DNA of 33,610 nt, from contig JAUCBJ010007340.1 in the NCBI GenBank assembly GCA_032718475.1, positions 1-33,610 of the forward strand, read 5' to 3'. The first letter of the stretch is position 1; each line of letters starts with the position of its first letter. The notes beneath the pieces were generated by a model, which worked only from the letters and a program-made list of their open reading frames with translations, was not told where the DNA came from and ran no database searches. The DNA comes from Nemertoderma westbladi (taxonomy: Eukaryota > Xenacoelomorpha > Nemertodermatida > Nemertodermatidae). The position numbers were made by a program, and so were the translations under genes. Positions 19,790 to 27,906 of this stretch are shown piece by piece.

Positions 19790-20063
19790 ACTATGTCAAA
19801 CATAAATAAATAAATTAATTAACATAACTTAACAGAACAAAACGTCACATGATGAGCGTTCTCTCAAACAAACAGTCTAATAAAACCGCTTTACTTGGCA
19901 GCCCTTTAAGTAGAAGGCAATACAACTTAATTGAAACAGCGTCTGCCATAGTCTACTATGTTAAAGACTTCACCAAACGACTATCGCCCTGCCCACTTAC
20001 TATGGTTACCATTGTGCATATGTAACACGTTCGTGGGACCTTCGCGCAGGACGAGGCCCAGTT
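19790..20063. other. No gene recognised
   Basis: AT-rich spacer between the hairpin pair and LTR-like repeat C. Confidence 0.3.
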
Positions 20064-20068
20064 ATGAG

Positions 20069-21264
20069 TGTTCGCGCTTTTAGACCTTTAGCAGTTTAAC
20101 CTGCCAATTTTAGGTGTCTTTTTGTATATCAATTATTTAATGTACTGAAGGTACATCAGCCGAAGCCAGCCTGTGCGCGACCATTCACCCATAGTTAAGG
20201 GAGACTGGATTCGGATGCTTTGATAGTGATTGCAGTGTAGACCTACTGTATTATTCGATTGATCGTTAATATATAATCTCTGACAATATATTTACTTTCG
20301 GGGAAATATTAACAGTTCCTTTAGGACGTGGCGCTTTAAGTATAAAACAGAGTTATGACTTATACTAATCACAACTGGATGGCTACTGAGTTTCGTAAAA
20401 GGCGCATTCTTTAGGAGATGCTTTATTAACCTTCACACTACTTCCCACGACTTCACACTACTGCGCACTGATCTGCCGACCGTCACTGAATTTGATCATA
20501 TATAAGGAGGATCGCAACTGACACATGTAGGGATTATGAAATAGCATTCAATTCACACAAAACCACTATAATGTAAGTCGCAGTTGCTACCGGTAAACCT
20601 GTTCCTCTAACCTTTAGTAATCAAAGAGATTGAGGGTTTTATGATTATTCATCGGTATTCTCCAAATATATCAGCAATATATACCAACATAACACAGTAA
20701 CACCAATTAATAACAGAATCAAATAATGCGGTGAACAGTCAGTATGTGTAGTTGAATCGCGTTGTGTGATGCCGCGATGTGGCGGTGTGCTGCGTGTGTT
20801 GCGTTAATAGTTTTACGTTCCTTTGATCAAAGCCATCTGATGTTTCTGAGGTTTAGGTCAAAGTCTGAAACTTCCACAGAAGTACAGAAGAATCCTAAGC
20901 CGGTGTTCTGGGCTTAGAAAGATACACACTGACTGAATTGCATGAGTTTCTATAGGCACTGTCCAAGATAAAATGAAAATAGCTCTGATTGGCCGAGCGA
21001 GCCTGAACAAAGAAAGCCAAAAGCTCCACGTCGACATATCAGCTGATAGATGTCGTCATCTGAACTACACTGTATTAAGAGTATTTTGGCGTATTGCGGC
21101 ATAAAATGTGTTGTTATGTCCGCTAAAGTACACATACAGAAAAATGGCTTTTTATGTCCACTAAAACACCTACACAGTAAGAAAACGGCTTTTTATGTCC
21201 GCTAAAACACCTAAAGAGTACTTTGCGGGGAAAATGACTAGCTAGATCCGCAAAAGCCTTTACA
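20069..21264 (-). repeat. LTR-like 1.2-kb repeat, copy C, with 5-bp TSD
   Basis: The inverted full-length copy begins, on the minus strand, TGTAAAGGCTTTTGCGG and ends GCGCGAACA. It is flanked by atgag at 20064-20068 and 21265-21269, a perfect 5-bp duplication. TG..CA termini plus a 5-bp duplication are the signature of integrase-mediated insertion, so this looks like a solo LTR. The tandem 39-bp units of copy B are also present (about 21095-21230). No internal retroelement genes are attached. Confidence 0.75.
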
Positions 21265-21527
21265 ATGAGATACAAATTAAAATTGAGCGACTGTATCACA
21301 AAATCAATATTTGACCATACCGACAATCAATCAAAGAAAGGGGGACAGTACGTGTTTAGCCCTTTTAATCTGCACCCCCCACCCCCCTTCCCTTCCTACC
21401 AACCAATACAAAACCGCGACATGTACCACCCAAGGGGCGGAAGGGTAGCATAAACTTATTTCCAATCACACGTTCAATATGCGAAGCCATGTGGTTTATA
21501 GGAAATATCGAGAATTCGAGAAAATCG

Positions 21528-22029
21528 AGAAGACGAGAAACTCGATCGAAATACCTGCTCATCCCAGTATCTGTCCGTAGTCACTGGACAGCTGCGGTTT
21601 ATTCCCGTAGAACAGTAGAATTCCCGCAGCTTCCGACCCAATTCGACAACGAATTCGCCTCACACTTTCACGTGGCAGAGAACGTAATCCGATGCGATAC
21701 ACATCTGCCCGACTTTCAACAATTTCCCCCAGGCGATCCCAGGATCTGGCTGTCCGGGCCGCCGCTAAACCCAAATCGCAATCCTCATCGATTCGTCCAG
21801 TCGTCGACGTAAGTCGGACTCTTCCCACCGCACTCCAAGGTGGGTGGCCTGAGTGAGGCATGAGGAACTTGGCAGTGGCCCGCATTACGATCCGACCGAT
21901 CGCCGTATTCCCAATGTAGTAAAAAAGAATCTTACTGACAAGCAAGCAATTCCGTAGTATTTATTCCTCAGTTAATCGCATCTTGGTGCCACTCGGCTGC
22001 TCGGGTCCAGATACATCGGACTGTCGGAA
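21528..22029 (+). repeat. Dispersed repeat R2, copy 2
   Basis: It aligns with 1861-2376. A 107-codon plus frame (21489-21812) crosses it and ends at the taa within cgacgtaagt, where a splice donor would cut. The peptide (LPTQFDNEFASHFHV in the middle) is not recognised. The shared donor in both copies supports an exon origin or a spliced transposon transcript. Confidence 0.6.
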
Positions 22030-22212
22030 GCTGTTTAGATGAAGAAGTTGTTTAGATGGCAGGATGGCCTTGCCAACGACCAACGACCTGTAGACGGTAC
22101 CGGTAACTCTGTACCACTGTAACTGTTAACAATACCGGTACCGTACTGTAATCCTGTAGTCTCCTAGCAACCAGCTGATGCCAAGCCTAATAATTTTTGG
22201 GGAGATTAATTT

Positions 22213-22485
22213 ATTATAACCGTAAGACAGTTACACAGATGCTGAACGAAGACCCCACGCAAATTCAACTTGGAAAATTTTAAACTTTGGCCAGACTACA
22301 TGTGTACCAAGTTTGGTTAAATTTCATTAACATTTGGCTGAGTTATTAACGTTTAAAACAATTTAACGACAGAACGACAGAACAACAGATCGACAGAACG
22401 ACAGAACAACAGATCAACAGACACACCGATTGAGTTAGTGGTACCTGTATGCTAAGCTCGCTTACTTTCGTCGCTCGCCCCACAT
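22213..22485 (+). repeat. Dispersed repeat R4, copy 2
   Basis: It aligns with 3030-3293, including the acagaacg tandem (here mixed with acagatcg and acagaaca variants) and the terminal ctcgcttactttcgtcgctcgcccc motif. Confidence 0.6.
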
Positions 22486-22521
22486 ATGTTACCACTGTGT
22501 GTGTATATGTAACATATGTGG
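22480..22521. repeat. Hairpin ccacatatgttac / gtaacatatgtgg
   Basis: 13-bp perfect inverted arms (22480-22492 and 22509-22521) around a tg-rich loop, at the end of repeat R4. Confidence 0.75.
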
Positions 22522-22758
22522 TATAAGACCAGTCCACAGACGGAAGTAATTTAATTAATTCGTGTCTACTGGTTGGCGTTTGATCTTGAACCACAATAGG
22601 TAAAACCCAATATAGTAAGTAGATGGGTTGCAGACGTTTGGTTAAGTCTTTAACATGATAGACTATGACAGGCGCAACAACTAAAAAGGTAAATAAACAC
22701 CAACTAACGGCAGCCACCAATATTACAATTCTACAGTTATTGCTAAGCAACAAGTTGT

Positions 22759-23070
22759 GGGGCAAGCCGCGAAGTGAGTATAAGGTTATAGTATTTATAA
22801 TATTATTTTTAATTTGATTATTCTACTTATATGGGGAGGGGCGAGCCATGAAGTGAGTGAAAGCATATAGGTGTCATTGGCGAGTTGTCTTATCATCGTC
22901 TGTCATTGTCATAAATTTTTGATTGCTAATAACTCAGTTATTTCATGATTCGATGAAAAATGGGGCGGGCCATGAAGCGAGTGAAGCCTTAGCATATGCG
23001 TACCATTAACGAGTTGTGGGGGCAAGCTAAGAGGAAGTAAGGTTATTGTATTTATAATATTATTATTTCA
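22759..23070 (+). repeat. Degenerate copies of a ggggcgagcc(a)tgaagtgagtga motif
   Basis: Related 21-27-bp sequences occur at 22759-22779, 22838-22864 and 22962-22988, with a weaker one near 23007. The inverse complement is found at 3255-3280 and about 22452-22480. The segments following 22780 and 23030 also match each other (aaggttat.gtatttataatatta). These may be ends of related non-autonomous elements. Confidence 0.5.
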
Positions 23071-23117
23071 CTTAAATCCGTCACCATTTCTATTTTAAAA
23101 TTTCTCCCACCACCTCA

Positions 23118-23545
23118 CCCGTTTATCCCGCTATCGACATCTGTCCAATCTTCATCATCCCCCACATCATCGCCTTCGCCACCACCATCCAACATCTCCA
23201 ACATTCCCAACAACATTTCGATTTACTCCTCCATCGCTTTCTCCTGTGCACATCTCTCCGCCTCCTGCGCTCTCCTATCTCCCTCAGCCTCCATTTCCAA
23301 CTTCCAATCTTCTCCGCACACACTTGTTCTTTTTCACCTCTTCCTCCAAATAATAATTTTTCTCTATCTCTTCCCACTCATTCCTCGGATTCAACAATCT
23401 CTCCACCCGCGCTTCTTCTTTCAAACTCTCGCCACCAGTATCATTTCATTCTCCTTATCAACCTCATCCACCACAATCTCATTTTCTCCCTCCTCCTCCT
23501 TATCAACCTTATCCACCACAATCTCATTTTCTCCCTCCTCATCCA
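23118..23545 (-). pseudogene. Broken gene for an acidic, coiled-coil-like protein
   Basis: The plus strand is strongly pyrimidine-rich, and the minus strand reads as Glu/Asp/Lys-rich protein in successive frames. It starts at an ATG (23545) with MDEEGENEIVVDKVDK and a repeat of the same phrase, from a 45-bp tandem duplication at about 23450-23540. After a frame change it continues SLKEEARVERLLNP and EEIEKNYYLEEEV, and after another EDWKLEMEAEGDRR. It crosses one taa, and ends GDDVGDDEDWTDVDSG at a stop near 23118. At least two frameshifts and one or more stops mean it is not functional as it stands. It lies downstream of, and on the same strand as, the broken gene at 23791-25132. No family is recognised, and a low-complexity repeat that merely looks coding remains possible. 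Confidence 0.5.
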
Positions 23546-23790
23546 TGTATAATAAATAAAATAAATATGTGTATAATAATAAATGTATAATACTATAAAT
23601 AAATAAATTTATATAACATTTTAATAATATTTATTTCAATCGATAATTCATTATGCTAACAAATAATTTAACAAAATAAAATTTTCCACCACAAAATAAT
23701 AAATATTATTTAACCATTTCTGGCTCGTTACAGCGACACTGCCTACGAACGCGGTCTATTTATATAATAAAGTTTCTACCGCTCGAAGAT

Positions 23791-25132
23791 TCACACTGAA
23801 TGTTTAATCTTCTTTATTTGAGGTTGCCCATCAGTCTCAATCTCATTGAAAATGTCTTCATCATCCGTATCATTGACAATGTCCTCTTCAAAGTCGCTGA
23901 TATCTTCATACACATAGCTAGGTGTTTTATTCGCGATGAGATCAATTTTTTGCTTAAGCGCTTGTTCTTTTATGGCTTGAGGTGTTTTCATCTGAGCACT
24001 CACACCCCCAATGAGGGTATCAATATCCTTATAATCATTCTTTTTTTCAGCGCTGTCTCCCCATTCATTTTCCGCAATCGTTGGCAACCAGGTTTTGTTC
24101 TCACCCATTTTCTTAGCGGTGACTTTTACTGCCTCGGGCGTCTTCAGCTGACTAGCGTTGTTTGGCATTTCCACTTTCATTAGTTCCTCGTCCACTAATT
24201 CATCAATCGTAGCCTCAACAACTAACTTTTTAATCGGTAGAAAGTCACACCCAGTCGTGTACTTCTGTAATTCCTTAATTATCTTGACATTTGTGTTGTT
24301 TCGAGGGATGAAAATAACCTTGGTGTTGAAGTTGTGGGACAAATATATCCCGTTTTTGTTAATGATCGATGTGTGTGTACCTTATACTAACCTCATCGAT
24401 ATTCTCCTTAACATTCTTATCTATATTAAAGTCGAGCAAACATAATTGATCCACTCTGAGATTCAACCCATTGTAATATAGAACACCCTTCCGCTGTCTA
24501 CCTATATCATCCACTTCCCAAACGCCGACAAATCGTGGTCCTTCAAAATTGTAGATATATCCAATGTACCCACAATCTTCAAACTCCATAAAATTATCAT
24601 CGTGAATTTCCTTCTTCTTTGGTTCAATACGGGAAAGAACGACTTTGCCGTAGATGTTTTGTAAGACATCTAGAATTCTTCGAGAGATAAAGATTGATTC
24701 ACTGTTTTTCCCAATGCGTAAGTACGCATGATTTATTGGTATTATAAACAAATTATCTCTGGTGTATTCCTTGTAATATTCAACAGCTATTTTCGTATAA
24801 TTGAGGAAGTCAAATAGGAAATTTATGTTCTGGTAAGTAAGACTTACCGATCCTTGCATGATGTTGCGGCCTTTGTTGGCATCACCCCAACGGTTGAATC
24901 AAACGTATTTCCCATTAAATGCTTTTATTTCTATTCCTTCCTCCAAACACTCGAGACTCCACAAACTCTTAGCTGTAGCCACTGATACGTATGGGGCGAG
25001 TGCACTGCTAGTAGAGCTACCGCTTAATGGCATCATTTTTGGTTGTGATGGTTTCACAGATTCCATCAACAAATTTTGTGAAATATGTGAAATATTAAGT
25101 GTAAAAATAAGCAATAATATTGCGCTAAACAA
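23791..25132 (-). pseudogene. Broken unrecognised gene, about 450 codons
   Basis: Three minus-strand open frames fit one gene. The first (25132-24899) begins with a hydrophobic stretch (FSAILLLIFTLNI) like a signal peptide or anchor and ends in a tga. The same frame then stays open for 13 codons and joins the second frame (to 24359). The third (to 23791) is in a different frame but is open upstream, overlapping the end of the second, so a one-base indel near 24378 explains the break. The middle part is hydrophobic and aromatic with no domain I know. The C-terminal third has two similar phrases (QLKTPEAVK and QMKTPQAIK), an acidic run (SDFEEDIVNDTDDEDIF), and a basic end (KKIKHSV). No ATG marks the start. 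Neighbours suggest a virus-like block. Confidence 0.6.
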
Positions 25133-25239
25133 TGTGTGAAAAATATGAAATAATGAATTAACCCGAATGATGAAATAAAGTATTTTATGGCGTATTTATA
25201 ATAGAATGATGGGCTATCTGGATATCGGGTTTATTTTAA

Positions 25240-25494
25240 CCACTCAACCAGTTTAATCGCTATAGTCCTGTGAGAATTTTTTTTGAAAAACTTCCCGAAT
25301 TTCAATGGAAATATTTATTTACGCTTAAATTGGTTGACATAAGTGGTAACAGCTTTGCGCCGGTGATTTTTGTGTCCAGCATAAATTTCTATACCTACCC
25401 ATATACCGAATTTCCACAGAATATTAGAGCGAATGACGTTTTAAAAGACACACCCATTATAAATATACCCATTGGCCAAAATATTATTGATTAA
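25240..25494 (+). CDS. Unrecognised ORF directly upstream of the dUTPase-like gene, partial
   Basis: The frame is open from 25240 and ends in taa at 25492-25494. It has no ATG, so its 5' end is missing, broken or spliced. The peptide is rich in Phe, Tyr and Ile (for example KLPEFQWKYLFTLKLVDISG, and PIINIPIGQNIID at the end), without any family I can name. The next ATG is only 5 bases after its stop. Such tight spacing is unusual in an animal genome and is common in compact viral genomes. Confidence 0.4.
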   Translation, partial: PLNQFNRYSPVRIFFEKLPEFQWKYLFTLKLVDISGNSFAPVIFVSSINFYTYPYTEFPQNIRANDVLKDTPIINIPIGQNIID

Positions 25495-25499
25495 GCGGT

Positions 25500-26132
25500 A
25501 TGACAATGTCAGGGCAGCTTGAGTCTATAGATAAGATCATTTTTTCAAATATATTATTCATTATTTCGTTTCTTTTCAGAATTTTTTTAGGAAAAATAAA
25601 CCGTAATAAAAAAATGTTTCCAATAATACAAGCTGAAAATAGTTACTGCGGGCCTAATTCAATTATTCTGATAAAAATTGAATTGTTAACCCCAACAGCT
25701 CGAGCGCCTGTATGCGGATCATATAATCCCGCTGGGATTGACATATATAGCGCTGTGAATAGAACAATAGAGCTGCACTCGCGAATGTTAATTGAGACCG
25801 GTATTAAAATATATTTACCCACCAATTATCTTGGAAGAATTACACCGACTTTTACCTTAGCAAAAATTGGAATCGATGTGGTCGAATGTGTTTTGGATTC
25901 GAGCATTGCACGCGGTAATATAGATCAACTTGTAATCATATTGGCTAACAACACATCCAAAGAATACGTTGTTACATCAGGTGATAAAATGTGTCAGCTT
26001 GTATGCCAACAATATAATGCGCCAATACTCTACGTTCCTAAAATTTATTCGGATGATTATTTCGGACTTTTACCAATGAATTTAATGTCGTATGGGAAGG
26101 AGATTAATTCGGCATTTCACCATACATATTAA
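25500..26132 (+). CDS. dUTPase-like protein with membrane-anchor-like N-terminus, probably inactive
   Basis: The 210-codon intact frame resembles the trimeric dUTPase fold, which normally hydrolyses dUTP to dUMP and pyrophosphate. Motif 1 is clear (PAGIDIYSA, about residues 79-87). Motif 2, normally GRIAPRSGLA, reads GRITPTFTLA, so the Arg-Ser-Gly of the active site is lost. Motif 3 keeps VLDS but lacks the usual Asp-Tyr-Arg-Gly (here SSIARG). Motif 4 is partly kept (GDKMCQLV). The glycine-rich motif 5 at the C-terminus is absent. Residues about 13-35 are hydrophobic (IIFSNILFIISFLFRIFLG), an unusual feature for a dUTPase; translation may instead start at the later ATG near 25614. Divergent dUTPase-like proteins with lost catalysis are known from several DNA viruses. 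A host-gene duplicate is the alternative, but the lack of introns and the neighbours favour a virus-like source. Confidence 0.75.
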   Translation: MTMSGQLESIDKIIFSNILFIISFLFRIFLGKINRNKKMFPIIQAENSYCGPNSIILIKIELLTPTARAPVCGSYNPAGIDIYSAVNRTIELHSRMLIETGIKIYLPTNYLGRITPTFTLAKIGIDVVECVLDSSIARGNIDQLVIILANNTSKEYVVTSGDKMCQLVCQQYNAPILYVPKIYSDDYFGLLPMNLMSYGKEINSAFHHTY

Positions 26133-26175
26133 ATAAAGGGAAAGATAAAGGGAAAGATAAAAGGAAAGATATACT
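26133..26175 (+). repeat. Short tandem of gggaaagataaa
   Basis: Three near-identical 12-bp units follow directly on the stop of the dUTPase-like gene. Confidence 0.6.
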
Positions 26176-26234
26176 GCTGTACTATGGTAGTACCTGCCTA
26201 ACCTAATACTGCCTACCCTATTGCTGTATTGCCT

Positions 26235-27093
26235 ATGGCTGCCAATTTATCAGATAACAGACTACAGTTTAACAACAATAGTAGATTACATGCACTTACA
26301 AACAAAGAACTGAAAGAGGAGCTAATTAGGCGCAAGCTGCCTAGCTCTGGAGCTAAGGCCACTCTTTTGTTGCGATTGCAAACATACGCAAATGAACATT
26401 CCCATTACCGGTACCTTGGAACCGGGTTTGGAAAACATCGAGATACAAACACCGTGAACGCTAACGATTCTCACGATAGCGACTCGGACGTTGAAACAAG
26501 TACGATGACGAGTTGCAAAAAGAAGTACAAGTAGGACTATCGAGTTCAGTCGTCTTAGGCGGAGCAGTGGAACTAACTGGTGAGTCACAATCCCTACCGG
26601 TTACTACTGCAGATAGACCGGAACCGGTATCACCGTTGTCTGTCGCCTACTGTACTCCTCAATCCAACAACCGCTCAGATACTGGAATACATATCAATAC
26701 AGTCAGAGTGAAACCGTTACCCGACTTACTGCATTCAGTCTGACCAGGGAAACAGACTACCAATCTTCATACAACCAACACCTGTTAGACGATCTACTTC
26801 AACGTGTTAATACACCAGAGATGGTTCTGACACAAATGAAAGCCATACGCCGAGGAGACATGATTCGAATATCACAACTTGAGGACAAGATTGAAAGAAT
26901 AAACAATCAACCTAGGTCCACTGATAATGTAAACGAAACAGTAAATGATGGCGGTATCGGTACAGTTAACTCCAACTCATCCATAAATTACCAAGAAGTA
27001 CCGGTTGTTTATTTGGAACCTCCAGTACCCTCGCGAATGTCCCTCCGCCATGGGCCTTTGGCCTCATGTTTGTTTATGTATTACTACATGTAG
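26235..27093 (+). pseudogene. SAP-domain protein gene, frameshifted
   Basis: Translation from ATG 26235 gives a SAP domain at about residues 20-52 (LTNKELKEELIRRKLPSSGAK), a helix-extended-helix module that binds AT-rich DNA. A Ser/Asp-rich stretch (NDSHDSDSDVE) follows. The first frame stops at 26534, but a second frame open across that point continues to about 26743, and a third continues to 27093 with a helix likely to coil (ISQLEDKIERINN). Two one-base shifts, near 26505 and 26740, therefore seem to break one gene of about 285 codons. The BEL gag at 27907 also begins with a SAP-like segment, so the two may be distant relatives. An alternative is a spliced gene, with a further exon at 27249-27319. 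Confidence 0.5.
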
Positions 27094-27248
27094 GATAGTT
27101 TTGGCATGGCCCTACCTGGCCTTACGGTTTGGTTTTTCATCTTACCGGTACGTCTGTCAGTTGACGCTTGAGCAACACTACTGCTGTATTGCATTACCAA
27201 TATACCTTCAGGTCTTACTGCCTTACCTGTTGTGTTTTCACCTTGTAG

Positions 27249-27319
27249 CAGAGTCTGATAGTGGACCGATTAAAACTTCATCTGGGCGGACTATTAAAAA
27301 ACCCGATTATTATTATTAG
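27249..27319 (+). other. Possible terminal exon with SGRTIKKPDYYY ending
   Basis: A pyrimidine tract (tgttgtgttttcaccttgtag) looks like a 3' splice site. The frame after it reads ESDSGPIKTSSGRTIKKPDYYY and stops at 27319. Endings of the form SGR.(I/V)(K/R)(K/R)P are frequent at the C-terminus of transposon-encoded proteins. It may be the last exon of the SAP-domain gene; no clear donor was found. Confidence 0.35.
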
Positions 27320-27906
27320 CTATGCAGTATAATGATCTTGTATCTGATGTTGTAGGGTTATTAACTGTTATTGGTTTTAGGCCTACTTACTGCACTACCG
27401 TAGCCTACAAACTGCTGTACTGTGCAGCACTATAATGTTACCGCTAGCGGGAAATAATTCCTACAGGCCTATATATTTTTGCAAACTGCAATAGTTACCG
27501 GTTTATAGTTAATATGTAAATGTGTCAATACTTGTGAACATTAGCATCAGCATCGCATCATCAAACGGTAGATTCATGGTCAAATGTCTGAATGTACAGA
27601 TGTAACAATTAAATATAACTGATTATAGACTGAATGGTTGACAAGTATGACTTTTCTTGGATTTTACTTTCATTAATAAAATGAGTTTTATTAAACTCGA
27701 TACATTCACAAGTAACTAATGTTATTGATATTAACTAGTCAGTTTATTTTGCTGCAATCCGCTTCCGTCAAGCCTACTTCCTAATGATACGGATACCGGT
27801 CTCTTTTTAATTGAAGTATCTGGACCTGCAGTTTATTTTTATTGTGGGCCGTTTCCGTTAGGCCTACTTCTTAACGGTACGGTACCGGTACTAAACTGGT
27901 AATAAT
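27320..27906. other. Leader region before the BEL gag frame
   Basis: No gene is seen. An imperfect duplication pairs 27741-27800 with 27829-27889 (both contain cagtttatttt, ccg.ttccgt..agg or agcctactt, and taccggt). A 5' LTR would be expected in this position, but I cannot place its ends. Confidence 0.4.
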
